A DNA stretch of 64,000 nt from Pacificibacter maritimus (GTDB lineage: Bacteria; Pseudomonadota; Alphaproteobacteria; Rhodobacterales; Rhodobacteraceae). Location of the stretch: assembly GCF_003814915.1 (NCBI RefSeq), contig NZ_RKQK01000001.1, positions 310,001 through 374,000 of the forward strand, given 5' to 3'. Below are positions 7,568 to 18,052 of the stretch, piece by piece (position 1 is the stretch's first letter; every line of letters begins with the position of its first letter). The notes beneath the pieces are model-generated. The model saw only the letters and a program-made list of their open reading frames with translations. It was not told the DNA's origin and searched no databases. Both the position numbers and the translations under genes were made by a program.

Positions 7568-9538
7568 ATGTTGGTCGAACTTGGACATTTTGCACTCATA
7601 TTGGCGTTTTTCGTCGCAATTGTTCAGACTGTTGTCCCTTTGATTGGGGCGCAATCTGGTCGACGCGTTTTGATGGATTTCGCTGCTCCTGCGGCTTTGG
7701 TGCAATTTGTGCTGGTCTCCTTTTCCTTTGCCGCGCTGACCTATGCTTTTGTTTTGTCAGATTTTTCTGTGAAACTCGTGGTTGAAAATTCGCACACCCT
7801 GAAACCGATGCTGTATAAAATCGCAGGCGTTTGGGGCAATCACGAAGGGTCTATGCTGCTTTGGATTTTGATCTTGGCGCTGTTTGGTGCGGCCGCTGCC
7901 GTTTATGGCGGCAATCTGCCCAGCACCTTGAAAGCGCGCGTTATCGCAATCCAAGGATCAATCGGCGTTGCCTTTTTGGCCTTTACCCTTTTCACATCGA
8001 ACCCGTTCACGCGTTTGGCGCGCCCGCCTATGGACGGCCAAGATTTGAACCCCTTGCTGCAAGATCCTGGCCTCGCGTTTCATCCGCCGTTTTTGTACTT
8101 GGGGTATGTGGGCCTTTCCATGACCTTTTCCTTCGCCGTTGCCGCCCTTCTAGAAGGCCGTGTTGATGCGGCATGGGGGCGCTGGGTGCGCCCTTGGACA
8201 TTGGCCGCTTGGGTCTTTTTGACAATCGGCATCGCTCTTGGGTCTTGGTGGGCCTATTATGAACTCGGCTGGGGCGGTTTTTGGTTTTGGGATCCCGTTG
8301 AAAACGCATCCTTTATGCCATGGCTGTTTGCCGCCGCCTTGCTGCATTCTGCGATCGTGGTGGAAAAGCGCGAAACCTTGAAATCTTGGACGATCTTATT
8401 GGCGATCCTTGCCTTTGGCTTTTCCTTGATCGGCACATTCTTGGTGCGCTCTGGCGTGATCACTTCGGTTCATGCCTTTGCGAATGATCCCGAACGCGGG
8501 CTGTTCATCTTGATGATCCTTGGCGTGTTCATGGGCGGGGCCTTGATCTTGTTTTCCTTGCGTGCTGCCGCGATGGAAGCCAAAGGCGTTTTTGCCCTCG
8601 CATCGCGTGAAACTGCACTGATTATCAATAACATCTTGCTGGCAGTGGCCGCTTTCGTGGTCTTTATCGGTACCATTTGGCCGTTGATTGCCGAAGCCTT
8701 TTGGGATCGTAAGCTCTCTGTCGGCCCGCCATTTTTTGACGCGGCTTTCACTCCATTTTTCACAGCCCTCGCAGTTATCCTGCCTATCGGTGCGATGATG
8801 CCATGGAAGCGCGCCAAAATCGGAACTGCACTGCGCAAACTCTTACCATCCGTGATTTTATCTGTGGCGATCTTAGCGCTTATCTATGTGATTCAGACTG
8901 GCAAATCTTTGCTGGGGCCAATTGGTCTGAGCTTGGGTGTTTGGCTGGTTGCAGGTGCCACACAAGACATTTTATCCAAACTTGGTAAAACCCGAGATTG
9001 GTCGCGATTGTTGCGTTTGCCGCGTGCTGATTGGGGGCGCTTGTTGGCCCATGGCGGCTTGGGCATCACCATCGCGGGCATCGCGGGTCTGACGGCTTGG
9101 ACCATCGAAGATATCCGCGTCATGAAGATCGGCGAAAGCTTTGAAATCGCAGGTTATAACCTTGTCTTGGACAATGTGTCCCGCAAACAGGGGCCAAATT
9201 ACATTACGACCATGGCCGATATTTCGCTGTTTAAAGACGAAACGAAACTCGCAACGCTTCATCCCGAAAAGCGTAACTATCCCGTTGCACAGATGCCCAC
9301 CACTGAAGCAGGGATCGATTCTGGGTTTTTGCGCGATGTTTATGTGGTGATCGGCGATGTGCAAGACGGCGGAGGTTGGGCTGTGCGCACCTATATCAAA
9401 CCTCTGGCCAACTGGATTTGGGGCGGCACCATCATCATGGCGCTCGGTGGTTTGATGTCTTTGACAGACCGCAGATACCGCGTGGCCGCAGGCGCGCGCC
9501 GCGCGAAGCGCCCTCTCAAAGGAGTGCCTGCCGAATGA
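7568..9538 (+). CDS. ccmF: Heme lyase subunit CcmF
   Basis: 656 residues from ATG 7568 (MLVELGHFALILAFF), chosen because CcmF proteins begin this way and GGGAGA precedes it. CcmF is a polytopic inner-membrane protein that takes heme from CcmE and ligates it to apocytochrome c with CcmH/I. The periplasmic WWD domain is near residues 227-246 (WWAYYELGWGGFWFWDPVEN); conserved histidines occur in NHEGSM and HPPFLYLGY. The stop overlaps the ccmH start (ATGA), indicating coupling. Confidence 0.97.
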   Translation: MLVELGHFALILAFFVAIVQTVVPLIGAQSGRRVLMDFAAPAALVQFVLVSFSFAALTYAFVLSDFSVKLVVENSHTLKPMLYKIAGVWGNHEGSMLLWILILALFGAAAAVYGGNLPSTLKARVIAIQGSIGVAFLAFTLFTSNPFTRLARPPMDGQDLNPLLQDPGLAFHPPFLYLGYVGLSMTFSFAVAALLEGRVDAAWGRWVRPWTLAAWVFLTIGIALGSWWAYYELGWGGFWFWDPVENASFMPWLFAAALLHSAIVVEKRETLKSWTILLAILAFGFSLIGTFLVRSGVITSVHAFANDPERGLFILMILGVFMGGALILFSLRAAAMEAKGVFALASRETALIINNILLAVAAFVVFIGTIWPLIAEAFWDRKLSVGPPFFDAAFTPFFTALAVILPIGAMMPWKRAKIGTALRKLLPSVILSVAILALIYVIQTGKSLLGPIGLSLGVWLVAGATQDILSKLGKTRDWSRLLRLPRADWGRLLAHGGLGITIAGIAGLTAWTIEDIRVMKIGESFEIAGYNLVLDNVSRKQGPNYITTMADISLFKDETKLATLHPEKRNYPVAQMPTTEAGIDSGFLRDVYVVIGDVQDGGGWAVRTYIKPLANWIWGGTIIMALGGLMSLTDRRYRVAAGARRAKRPLKGVPAE

Positions 9539-9984
9539 GATACTTTGGCCTGATCCTAGCTTTCATTTGCGCTTTACCCGCTTATGCCGTGCAACCCAGC
9601 GAGGTGTTAAATGATCCTGTGCTTGAGGGGCGCGCGCGTGAAATTTCCAAAGACCTGCGCTGTTTGGTCTGTCGCAATGAGAATATCGACGAATCTAATG
9701 CGCTATTGGCACAAGACCTGCGTATTTTGGTGCGCGAACGCCTTGTTGCAGGAGATACGGATGCTGAGGTGATCGACTTTGTGGTCGCCCGCTATGGCGA
9801 ATATGTTTTGCTAAATCCAACGGTTTTGGGCGCAAATCGTTTGTTATGGATCGCTGGGCCTGTCATGTTGTTCACCGCCCTTGGACTGGTGGCCGTGTTC
9901 ATTCGTCGACGTCAAACCGAAGATGCGTTGGATGAGCTCTCTGACCAAGAAATCAAGCGTCTTGAAAAGATTTTAAAGCAATAA
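9535..9984 (+). CDS. ccmH: Cytochrome c biogenesis thioreductase CcmH
   Basis: 149 residues. A signal peptide (MRYFGLILAFICALPAYA) precedes a helical domain with the redox motif LRCLVC (Cys43, Cys46), which reduces the heme-binding cysteines of apocytochrome c. One C-terminal transmembrane helix at about 103-123. This is the short CcmH (CcmL) form without the TPR part; a CcmI gene is not seen nearby. Four-base overlap with ccmF. Confidence 0.96.
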   Translation: MRYFGLILAFICALPAYAVQPSEVLNDPVLEGRAREISKDLRCLVCRNENIDESNALLAQDLRILVRERLVAGDTDAEVIDFVVARYGEYVLLNPTVLGANRLLWIAGPVMLFTALGLVAVFIRRRQTEDALDELSDQEIKRLEKILKQ

Positions 9985-10080
9985 AACACGCCAGCGCCGA
10001 AGTCACATCAGATCAGACTTTCCTTGATGCGATAGATGCGTAAGCTATGAGCACCCTAGAACATTTTGAAAGACGCGCCG

Positions 10081-10857
10081 ATGCAATATGATGCCATTCA
10101 CTATACCGAAGACAAGGCGATCGCGGTGGTCACTTTGGATCGGCCCAAGGTCAAAAATGCCTTAAATACTGTTATGCGCGCCGAAATAACCCATGCTATT
10201 CGCATCGCGCAAAAGTCGGCGCGGGTCTTGGTGATTACGGGCAAAGGGGATGCGTTTTGTTCGGGGCAGGACTTGGGCGATGGCGTCAATGCGGGCACTG
10301 CTGATTTGGAACGCACCCTGCGCGATGAATATGAACCGCTGATGATGGCGCTGCACAGCTGCAAAATTCCCACCATCGCCGCTGTGAATGGCGTGGCTGC
10401 GGGGGCGGGCGCTTCGCTTGCTTTGGCTGCTGATGTCGTTATCGCAACTGAGAGGGCCTTTTTTATCCAAGCCTTTACTCGGATTGGTTTGATGCCTGAT
10501 GCAGGCGGAACCTATGCTTTGCCGCGCCAAATTGGTATGGCGCGAGCTATGGGGGCATCCTTGTTCGGCGATGCTATTTCTGCCGATAAAGCCGCGGCAT
10601 GGGGCATGATTTACGAGAGCGTTGAAGACGATCTTTTCGCAGCACATTGGCAAGCGCGTGCTGCGCATTTGGCCCAAGGTCCGACGGCGGCCTATCAAGC
10701 GACGAAAGAGGCGCTGCATGCCTCAGCAGGCAACACATATGCCCAACAGCTAGCACTAGAGGCCAAATTACAGGGCCGCTGCGGCCAGACCCGCGACTTT
10801 CGCGAAGGCGTTGTGGCCTTTACCGCCAAGCGTGCCCCTAAATTCGAAGGCCGCTAA
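10081..10857 (+). CDS. Enoyl-CoA hydratase/isomerase, PaaG-like
   Basis: 258 residues from ATG 10081; an upstream in-frame TTG is less likely because GAAAG sits correctly before the ATG. It is a crotonase-fold protein with FCSGQDL (59-65) and GVAAGAGASLALAADVV forming the oxyanion hole. The segment RIGLMPDAGGTYALPR (Asp140) is very close to the PaaG subgroup, the ring-epoxide isomerase of phenylacetate degradation, in which this Asp is catalytic. No other paa genes are present here, so the substrate could be another acyl-CoA. It ends tail to tail with the sulfotransferase gene, overlapping by 3 bp. Confidence 0.85.
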   Translation: MQYDAIHYTEDKAIAVVTLDRPKVKNALNTVMRAEITHAIRIAQKSARVLVITGKGDAFCSGQDLGDGVNAGTADLERTLRDEYEPLMMALHSCKIPTIAAVNGVAAGAGASLALAADVVIATERAFFIQAFTRIGLMPDAGGTYALPRQIGMARAMGASLFGDAISADKAAAWGMIYESVEDDLFAAHWQARAAHLAQGPTAAYQATKEALHASAGNTYAQQLALEAKLQGRCGQTRDFREGVVAFTAKRAPKFEGR

Positions 10858-12464
10858 GGGATCACATATCCTTCAGGCAAATCGTGGAAATTTCCTGTGA
10901 TATAAGGCGCATATGCGCGCCATTTGTCTGAACTTTGCGCATATATTTTTTGGCGCACTTGTACGGCAGAGGCTGTGGTCATTGCGCCTTGATCGTCATG
11001 CGGACGCAAACAGGCACTTTGCATTTCAAGCCCCAAAGCTGAGATCAACATGGGGATTTGCCGATCGGGATCGATCGTGAGCGCATCGTAGTCTAGCGCG
11101 ATGATGCGATCTGGAAACTCACGCATCCAACGCTGCATCAAGTTGGTATAGTCTTTATAATAGGCCGTGATATCGTTTAAATCATAGCAATATTGCAAGC
11201 CTGTACTGGAAAAGAACTGTTTGTAATTCGACCAACAGGTCGCTTTGGCATCGCGGGTCGTGTGAATGATTATGGCCTCGGGGATGGCTTTGATGATGAG
11301 GGCCAAGAGATTGAAATTCTGCGGCATTTTATCAACGACATAGGCAGCCCCTTGGGCATGCGCGGCTATGGATGTCAGGTAGTTATCGCGAAACTCTTGC
11401 ACAGCTTCGGGCGTGACATCACGCCGCCCAAAAACCAGATCAGAGCCATAGCGCGCCGCATAGGGCAATTCGCCAGCGCCTGAAATTTCGCTATGGCCCG
11501 CCAAAATACGCTGGGTCAAGCTGGTGCCTGAGCGCGGCATTCCGACGACAAAAATTGGTGTCACCTCGGCCCGCTGTTCAGGGGGGCGCAGGGGGATGTC
11601 TTGCAACAGGTCCGCAGATTTATGCAGCGCGTCAAATCTTTGCCTGTCATGGCTGGGATCATACCCCAATTCGGATTTACGCAGGGCATTGGCTTGATGC
11701 AGCAAGATAAAAGCGGTTTCAAAAGCGCCCAAGGTTTCAAACACACGCGCCAATGCAAAGCTGAGATCACGTTTGGCCGTTGCTGTGCTGGCGTGTTGCA
11801 GCAAATAGACCATGGTTTCCAAATGTGGATCATCGGCAGTGTAGTGATGCACCGTGCTGAGACCGAGGTGCGCAGGGGTGAAATCAGGGGTTAGGGTGAG
11901 GGCTTGCACATAGCTCTGCTCGGCTTTTTCCAATTGGCCAAGACTGCGATATGCATCGCCAAGATGGGTCCATGTCGTCGGGCAGGGGGCATGATCATTG
12001 GCACGCAGATAGGCCTCTATGGCCGCTGGGATGTTTTGGGCAGCGCTTTGCGCCAATCCCAAAAGACGCTGCGATGCGGCTAAGGTTTCGGCGGTCTGGG
12101 CAGCTATGCGCGTGGCCTGTTGGGCCGCGAAAACCGCCGCAGGGGCGTCTTTCAGTTTCAAACAGGTTTTCGCAAGATTCATCGCTGCCAAATGGTTTTG
12201 CGGATCTTGCGCCAGCGTCATCTCGAAACTGAGACGTGCGGATTGAAAGTGACCTTGGCCAAATTGCGCAACGCCCAAGCAACTTAAGATAAAGGCGTTC
12301 TGCGGATGATCTGCCAGCAGGTCGTTACACCGCGATTGAAGCCTGTCCCATTGCGCTTGATCGACCAAATCCCTGAGGTTTGATTTTATGGTTGTCAAAG
12401 ACACATCGGGCATCTGTGCTGTGTCAAAGGGCTGGGCCAGCGGAAAAAGTGGAGCATTCATCAT
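10854..12464 (-). CDS. TPR-repeat sulfotransferase family protein
   Basis: 536 residues. Residues about 40-260 form tetratricopeptide repeats (for example CLGVAQFGQGHFQSARLSFE and HLGDAYRSLGQLEKAEQSYV). The C-terminal half is a Sulfotransferase_3-type domain with the PAPS phosphate-binding loop VVGMPRSGTSLTQRIL at 306-321 and VDKMPQNF further on. Such fusions are common in Alphaproteobacteria and are expected to sulfate a carbohydrate or peptide, but the acceptor cannot be told from the sequence. No signal peptide. It stands alone, convergent with the PaaG-like gene. Confidence 0.9.
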   Translation of the reverse strand: MMNAPLFPLAQPFDTAQMPDVSLTTIKSNLRDLVDQAQWDRLQSRCNDLLADHPQNAFILSCLGVAQFGQGHFQSARLSFEMTLAQDPQNHLAAMNLAKTCLKLKDAPAAVFAAQQATRIAAQTAETLAASQRLLGLAQSAAQNIPAAIEAYLRANDHAPCPTTWTHLGDAYRSLGQLEKAEQSYVQALTLTPDFTPAHLGLSTVHHYTADDPHLETMVYLLQHASTATAKRDLSFALARVFETLGAFETAFILLHQANALRKSELGYDPSHDRQRFDALHKSADLLQDIPLRPPEQRAEVTPIFVVGMPRSGTSLTQRILAGHSEISGAGELPYAARYGSDLVFGRRDVTPEAVQEFRDNYLTSIAAHAQGAAYVVDKMPQNFNLLALIIKAIPEAIIIHTTRDAKATCWSNYKQFFSSTGLQYCYDLNDITAYYKDYTNLMQRWMREFPDRIIALDYDALTIDPDRQIPMLISALGLEMQSACLRPHDDQGAMTTASAVQVRQKIYAQSSDKWRAYAPYITGNFHDLPEGYVIP

Positions 12465-12550
12465 TCTGAGACCTGATTGGGCGTTTGCCTAAATCTGTCT
12501 CAAATATCTGCACATTCAGTTAACCGAGATCTGCTATCAGGGGGCAGCAC

Positions 12551-12580
12551 AAAAAAAGACCGCCCAAAGAGCGGTCTTTT
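12551..12580 (-). terminator. Rho-independent terminator of gltA
   Basis: Inverted repeat AAGACCGC / GCGGTCTT with a 7-base loop; on the minus strand it is followed by a run of seven T residues. It lies 26 bp after the gltA stop codon. Confidence 0.92.
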
Positions 12581-12605
12581 GAATTTTTTGCCAAAAAGAA
12601 AGCGA

Positions 12606-13904
12606 TCAATCGCGGTCTTCGACGTTGGTGTAGTCGCGCTGAGTGGCGCCCGTGTACAGCTGACGTGGGCGACCGATTTTCATCGCTGGGTCTTCGATCA
12701 TCTCTTTCCACTGTGAAATCCAGCCAACTGTGCGGGACAGAGCAAAGATAGGTGTGAACATAGATGTTGGGAAACCCATCGCTTCTAGGATGATACCTGA
12801 GTAGAAATCGACATTTGGGAACAATTTCTTTTCAGCGAAATATGGATCAGCCAAGGCCGCTTTTTCCAGTTCTTTCGCAACTTGCAAGATTGGTTTGTCT
12901 TCGACGCCAAGCAAATCAAGAACTTCGTCAGCAGACTGTTTCATAACAGTCGCGCGTGGATCGAAGTTTTTGTAAACGCGGTGGCCAAAGCCCATCAAGC
13001 GGAACGGATCGTTTTTGTCTTTCGCGCGGGCGATGTATTCAGGAATACGGTCAACAGTACCGATTTCTTGCAACATTTCCAAACAAGCTTGGTTTGCACC
13101 ACCGTGTGATGGGCCCCAAAGACAGGCGATACCAGCTGCGATACAAGCGAATGGATTCGCGCCAGAAGAAGATGCAAGACGCACCGTTGACGTCGATGCA
13201 TTTTGTTCGTGGTCAGCGTGAAGCGTGAAAATACGATCCATAGCGCGCGCCAAGATCGGATTTACTTCGTATTCTTCAGCAGGCACAGCGAAACACATGC
13301 GCAAGAAGTTCGCAGCGTAATCCAGATCATTGCGTGGGTACACGAATGGCTGACCCGTGGTGTATTTGAAGGCCATAGCAGCGATTGTTGGCATTTTCGC
13401 GATCAAACGGATGGTCGCAACTTCGCGTTGGTGCGGATCAGAAATGTCAGTGGAATCGTGGTAAAACGCGGACATAGCGCCCACGACACCAACCATAATC
13501 GCCATCGGGTGCGCATCGCGGCGGAAACCTGAGAAGAACTTGTGCATCTGTTCGTGAACCATCGTGTGGTTGGTCACAAGGCTTTCAAATTTTTCCATCT
13601 CAGCCGCTGTTGGCAATTCGCCATTCAGCAATAGGTAGCAAACCTCAAGGTAGTGTGACTTTTCAGCCAATTCACCAATCGCGTAACCACGGTGCAAAAG
13701 CACGCCTTCGCCACCATCAATATAGGTGATCGCACTGTCGCAAGCGGCAGTAGAGGTAAAGCCTGGATCGTATGTGAACACACCTGCTTGGCTGTAAAGC
13801 TTGCGGATATCAACAACATCAGGGCCTTCGGTCGGGGTATGAACTGGAAGCTCATAGGACTTGCCGTCAAGCGTTAAGGTCGCTGTCTTTTGTGTTTCTG
13901 ACAT
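12606..13904 (-). CDS. gltA: Citrate synthase
   Basis: 432 residues from ATG 13904 ([12 protein letters not shown]), preceded by GAAGGAACGACC; a longer frame upstream is rejected for lack of family similarity. It condenses oxaloacetate and acetyl-CoA to start the TCA cycle. The type II (Gram-negative hexameric) signatures are visible: [22 protein letters not shown] near the N terminus, [24 protein letters not shown] and the active-site segment [14 protein letters not shown]. It has its own terminator and lies downstream of gltX on the same strand with a 239 bp gap. Confidence 0.98.
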   Translation of the reverse strand: MSETQKTATLTLDGKSYELPVHTPTEGPDVVDIRKLYSQAGVFTYDPGFTSTAACDSAITYIDGGEGVLLHRGYAIGELAEKSHYLEVCYLLLNGELPTAAEMEKFESLVTNHTMVHEQMHKFFSGFRRDAHPMAIMVGVVGAMSAFYHDSTDISDPHQREVATIRLIAKMPTIAAMAFKYTTGQPFVYPRNDLDYAANFLRMCFAVPAEEYEVNPILARAMDRIFTLHADHEQNASTSTVRLASSSGANPFACIAAGIACLWGPSHGGANQACLEMLQEIGTVDRIPEYIARAKDKNDPFRLMGFGHRVYKNFDPRATVMKQSADEVLDLLGVEDKPILQVAKELEKAALADPYFAEKKLFPNVDFYSGIILEAMGFPTSMFTPIFALSRTVGWISQWKEMIEDPAMKIGRPRQLYTGATQRDYTNVEDRD

Positions 13905-14103
13905 GGTCGTTCCTTCGTTAGGCAGCGGACCATTTCTGGCACCACTGGGGGTCGGGGAGGCGCACAAAAATGTTCGAGCGCCTGTTTGTTGCTAAGAGGG
14001 CCGTTGCCCATCTTGTGGTATGGCTTTGCCGTTGTTTACAGCGGCCATGTTACCGGCTTGTGAAATATGCCGGTCTATCGTGACTTGGCCCTAAAACACT
14101 GAC

Positions 14104-14128
14104 CAAGGTTCCCTTTGCGCGCAACCTT
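14104..14128 (-). terminator. Possible weak terminator of gltX
   Basis: Inverted repeat CAAGGTT / AACCTTG with a 12-base loop just beyond the gltX stop; on the minus strand it is followed by GTCAGTGTTTT, which has only a short T run. Low certainty. Confidence 0.35.
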
Positions 14129-14143
14129 GCTGCGCCCTTTGGG

Positions 14144-15568
14144 CTATTCTTGTAATGCGTCCGCCAATCGGGCGAGCGTTTCATCGCGCCCCAAAACGAA
14201 CATCATATCTAATACGCTCGGTGTTTGGGTGCGTCCTGCAAGAGCTGCGCGTAGCGGTCCTGCAACTTTACCAAAGCCGATGTCTTGCGCTTCCATGACG
14301 CGGCCAACAGCCGCCTCTAATGCGTCGCGGTCCCAGCTAGCACTTTGCAGGTGCGGCGTCAATTCGTTCAGTATACCATTGGATACATCGCCCAAATGTT
14401 TCTGAGCTTTCTCATCCACGTCAACAGGGCGGGCATTGAGGGCAAAACGTGCTTTTTCAATAAGTTGTGGGTAATTTTTGGCAGAACCCTTCAGGCAGTA
14501 TAACGCAGCGCTCAAGCGGTCACGCTGTGCGTTTGTCAACGGATCTTGTGCAGATGCAGCAAGGTAGCCTTCGATTTCGCTTAAGATTTGGGCATCTTCC
14601 ATCACAGCCAAATGCTGCCCACAGATGTTGTCCAGCTTTTTCGTGTCAAAGCGTGCGGGGGCCTTGTTGATTCCATCCAGATCAAACCATTCCATCGCTT
14701 GCGCGTCAGAGAAAAATTCATCATCACCATGCGACCAGCCCAAACGTGCCAAGTAATTGCGCATTCCTTGGGCGGGGTATCCCATGGCTTGGTATTCTTT
14801 CACACCAGTCGCGCCATGACGTTTTGACATCTTTTTGCCGTCTGGGCCGAAAATCAACGGAATATGCGCGTAGACAGGCAAATCCCATCCCATTGCTTCA
14901 TAAACCATCATCTGGCGCGCTGAGTTGGCCAAGTGATCGTCGCCGCGAATGACATGGGTCACGCCCATATCGTGATCATCCACAACCACCGCAAGCATAT
15001 AGGTCGGTGTGCCGTCCGAGCGCAAAACGATCATATCGTCGATCTGGTCATTCTGGATCGTCACATCGCCTTGCACCTGATCGCGGATCACAGTCGCGCC
15101 CGTGCGGGGGGCTTTCATGCGGATCACATAAGGCGCATCAGGATGACTGGCTGCATCTGCATCACGCCAAGGCGATTGGTACAGGGTACTGGTCTTGTTG
15201 GCGCGGGCCGTTTCGCGAAAGGTTTCGATCTCGTCTTGGGTGGCAAAACATTTATAGGCTTTCCCTGCGGCCAACATTTGCTGGGCCACCTCGACATGGC
15301 GCGGAGCTTGTTCGAACTGGCTGACAGCCTCGCCGTCATAATCCAAACCAAGCCATTTCATGCCATCCAAAATGCCTTGGGTCGCATCCGCGCTTGAGCG
15401 CGCGCGATCCGTGTCTTCGATACGCAGCAAGAATTTTCCGCCACGGGCGCGGGCGTAAAGCCAGCTGAACAAAGCCGTGCGGGCTGTGCCGATGTGCATA
15501 TCGCCCGTGGGCGAGGGCGCGATGCGAGTGACGACAGGTTTGTGAGCGGTGTTGGCAGCGTTTGACAT
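14144..15568 (-). CDS. gltX: Glutamate--tRNA ligase
   Basis: 474 residues, class I aminoacyl-tRNA synthetase that charges tRNA-Glu. The HIGH-like motif is [13 protein letters not shown] near residues 18-30, and the KMSKS-like motif is KKMSKRHG near 248-255. FLLRIEDTD follows the first motif as expected. The C-terminal helical anticodon-binding domain is complete. It is divergent from comEC with a 140 bp intergenic region. Confidence 0.98.
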   Translation of the reverse strand: MSNAANTAHKPVVTRIAPSPTGDMHIGTARTALFSWLYARARGGKFLLRIEDTDRARSSADATQGILDGMKWLGLDYDGEAVSQFEQAPRHVEVAQQMLAAGKAYKCFATQDEIETFRETARANKTSTLYQSPWRDADAASHPDAPYVIRMKAPRTGATVIRDQVQGDVTIQNDQIDDMIVLRSDGTPTYMLAVVVDDHDMGVTHVIRGDDHLANSARQMMVYEAMGWDLPVYAHIPLIFGPDGKKMSKRHGATGVKEYQAMGYPAQGMRNYLARLGWSHGDDEFFSDAQAMEWFDLDGINKAPARFDTKKLDNICGQHLAVMEDAQILSEIEGYLAASAQDPLTNAQRDRLSAALYCLKGSAKNYPQLIEKARFALNARPVDVDEKAQKHLGDVSNGILNELTPHLQSASWDRDALEAAVGRVMEAQDIGFGKVAGPLRAALAGRTQTPSVLDMMFVLGRDETLARLADALQE

Positions 15569-15708
15569 GGGGAAATTAACCCTTTGGTAACCATGGTGGC
15601 GGTAGTTTCAAGACGATGATGTTGGCGCAGGTCTAAAACATTTCGCAGCAAAGTGGAAATCGCTTTTAGCTCCATTCACGCACAGCAAGTTTGCAACCTG
15701 TCAAGCCT

Positions 15709-17910
15709 ATGGCAATTGACACCCTAAATTTGGTTAAGGAAGCCCCCGTGCGGATCGCCTACACCCTTGTTTACGGGTTCTTTGACATCTTTGACCGACA
15801 ACACGGGCAAATGTTTTTGTGGATGCCTGTTATGCTGGGCCTTGGGATTTCGCTGTATTTCGCAGCCCCGCTTGAACCGCAAATGTTTAGCTACATATGC
15901 GCGGCCTGCGTCGCGGCGGTCTGTTTTGCGCTGTTGCTTGTGGTGTCTGATTATTATGCGCCCCCTGTGGCCATTCTGGCCATGGTCGCGCTCGGATTCT
16001 TGGTGGCGGGCTACCGTGCACATAGCCTGTCTGCGCCAGTCCTACCCTATCGATATTATGGACCTGTTGAGGGGCGTATCGTCAAAGTCGATCGCTCCGC
16101 CAGCGATGCAGTACGCCTCACCTTGGATCAGGTGCGTTTGCGTGGTTTCGCGCGCGAAGACACGCCCGCGCGCGTGCGAATATCCTTATACGGCGACCAA
16201 GCCTATATCGATCCCGAACCTGGATTGCCCGTGGCCATAACCGCAAGCCTGTCGCCCCCCGCCAGTGCCGCCGATCCAGGCGGATTTAATTTTCAACGCA
16301 TGGCATGGTTCGATCAATTGGGGGCGGTTGGCTATACGCGCATCCCCGTGTTGCGCCTTGGGCCTACCGATCCTGATCTGCGATTGTTTGTGCATAAATT
16401 GCGCCAAAAACTGTCACTGGCGATCCAGAATAGCCTGTCTGGGCAAGCAGGGGCCTTTGCCGCTGCCATTTTGACAGGCGACAGATCCGCGATTTCTGCG
16501 CAAACGGTCGAAAACCTGCGCGCCAGCAATCTATCGCATCTTTTGGCCATATCGGGTCTGCATATGGGCCTGCTTACAGGGGTCATCTTCAGTACGTTGC
16601 GCGGCATCCTAGCTCTTATTCCCTATACGTTTTATCACTGGCCCAACAAAAAAATCGCAGCCGTTGCTGCCTTGATTGGGGGAGCGTGCTATCTGGCTTT
16701 ATCTGGCTGGAATGTCGCCACAGAGCGCGCATATATCATGGTCTCTATGATGTTCATCGCAGTCCTGCTCGACAGGCAGGCCATCACGCTGCGTGCTGTC
16801 GCCATGGCCGCGATGTTGATCTTATTGCTGCGGCCCGAAGTTCTGCCCGAACCAGGCTTTCAGATGTCATTCGCTGCCACAACTGCGCTTGTCGCTGTGT
16901 TTTCAATTCTGCGTGGCTTTAAAGTTATGTACAAATGGCCGCGCTTTTTAACTGGCGCGTTCACCGTGGTTTTGTCATCTGCTGTGGCAGGCGTGGCAAC
17001 AGCGCCCGTGGCGGCAGCGCATTTTAACCGCATCGCAGACCTCGGCCTGATTGCCAATGTCATATCAGTTCCCGTGATGGGCGCCGTGGTTATGCCCGCT
17101 GCAGTCATCGCGGCGGTGCTTGCGCCTTTCGGGTTGCAACACTGGGCCTTTGCGGTGATGGAACCTGCGATCCGCTGGCTGCTCTATGTGGCCGACCGTG
17201 TGGCCCAGATCGAAGGGGCTGTGACTTGGATCAAATCCCCGCCGACCGCCACATTGCCACTCATTGCCTTAGGCGGGCTGTTTGTTTTGTTGTGGAAAGG
17301 GCGCTCGCAGTTTTTGGGGCTCTTGCCTGTTATCTTGGGATTCTTGTTTTGGGCAGGGGGCGATAGGCCCAGTCTTTTGGTTTCGTCAGATGGCGGATTG
17401 ATCGGACGAATGACGGCCGAAGGGCGTGCCTTGAACAAAGACACTGGGGGCAGTTTTGCGGCCTCATCTTGGTTGGAAAACGATGGCGATTTTCCCAGTC
17501 AGACAAAGGCCGCCGCGCGGTATATGCCGCCATTGGGGCTTTCAGGTATTTCAATTGCGCATGTGTCAGGCCGTGGCTGGCAAGCACGCGCCGACGCTGC
17601 ATGTAAAAGCTATGATATTGTAATTTTGAATCAAGATTTGGATTTTTCCGCCGAATTGCCCTGTTTAATGTTGGATTTGTCCTATTTGGAACGCAGCGGT
17701 TCACTGGCCTTTTTCGCAGATCCTGACGGCATCCAAATTCAAACCGCACATGGGGCGTCTGGCATAAGACTTTGGACTGCGCCTGACATAAGCATCGGGC
17801 GTTATGGTCGCGCGCCTGTCTCGCCAATGGTTTACCGCGACAGTCAGACCCGTCCGATATTCGGTCTGCGCGTCACGCGAAACGGGCAAAGAGTGCCGCT
17901 TGCGCCATAG
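15709..17910 (+). CDS. comEC: ComEC/Rec2 family DNA uptake channel protein
   Basis: 733 residues from ATG 15709 (an in-frame TTG at 15691 is possible). The N-terminal part has two or three membrane helices and an OB-like domain (DUF4131: GRIVKVDRSASDAVRLTLDQ). The central Competence domain has the typical LLAISGLHMGLLTG segment and many membrane helices. The C-terminal soluble part (about 555-733) has no HxHxDH metal motif, so the metallo-beta-lactamase domain of canonical ComEC is absent or degenerate, as in many alphaproteobacteria. The expected role is transport of single-stranded DNA across the inner membrane. It is convergent with lexA. Confidence 0.9.
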   Translation: MAIDTLNLVKEAPVRIAYTLVYGFFDIFDRQHGQMFLWMPVMLGLGISLYFAAPLEPQMFSYICAACVAAVCFALLLVVSDYYAPPVAILAMVALGFLVAGYRAHSLSAPVLPYRYYGPVEGRIVKVDRSASDAVRLTLDQVRLRGFAREDTPARVRISLYGDQAYIDPEPGLPVAITASLSPPASAADPGGFNFQRMAWFDQLGAVGYTRIPVLRLGPTDPDLRLFVHKLRQKLSLAIQNSLSGQAGAFAAAILTGDRSAISAQTVENLRASNLSHLLAISGLHMGLLTGVIFSTLRGILALIPYTFYHWPNKKIAAVAALIGGACYLALSGWNVATERAYIMVSMMFIAVLLDRQAITLRAVAMAAMLILLLRPEVLPEPGFQMSFAATTALVAVFSILRGFKVMYKWPRFLTGAFTVVLSSAVAGVATAPVAAAHFNRIADLGLIANVISVPVMGAVVMPAAVIAAVLAPFGLQHWAFAVMEPAIRWLLYVADRVAQIEGAVTWIKSPPTATLPLIALGGLFVLLWKGRSQFLGLLPVILGFLFWAGGDRPSLLVSSDGGLIGRMTAEGRALNKDTGGSFAASSWLENDGDFPSQTKAAARYMPPLGLSGISIAHVSGRGWQARADAACKSYDIVILNQDLDFSAELPCLMLDLSYLERSGSLAFFADPDGIQIQTAHGASGIRLWTAPDISIGRYGRAPVSPMVYRDSQTRPIFGLRVTRNGQRVPLAP

Positions 17911-17987
17911 AATGAGCGGCTGAGTTTAAGGCGTGATCAGAATGGTCGATATTCAACACGGCTGTTGCATCCAAAACCCACGCGCCA

Positions 17988-18026
17988 CCAAAAAGCCCGC
18001 ACCAAGATATGATCAAGGGCGGGCTT
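17988..18026 (-). terminator. Probable terminator of lexA
   Basis: Inverted repeat AAGCCCGC (17993-18000) / GCGGGCTT (18019-18026); read on the minus strand the second arm is followed by TTTTGG. It lies 27 bp after the lexA stop, between the convergent comEC and lexA genes. Confidence 0.7.
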
Positions 18027-18052
18027 AGATTTAAAAAAAAACGTCTTCAGCA

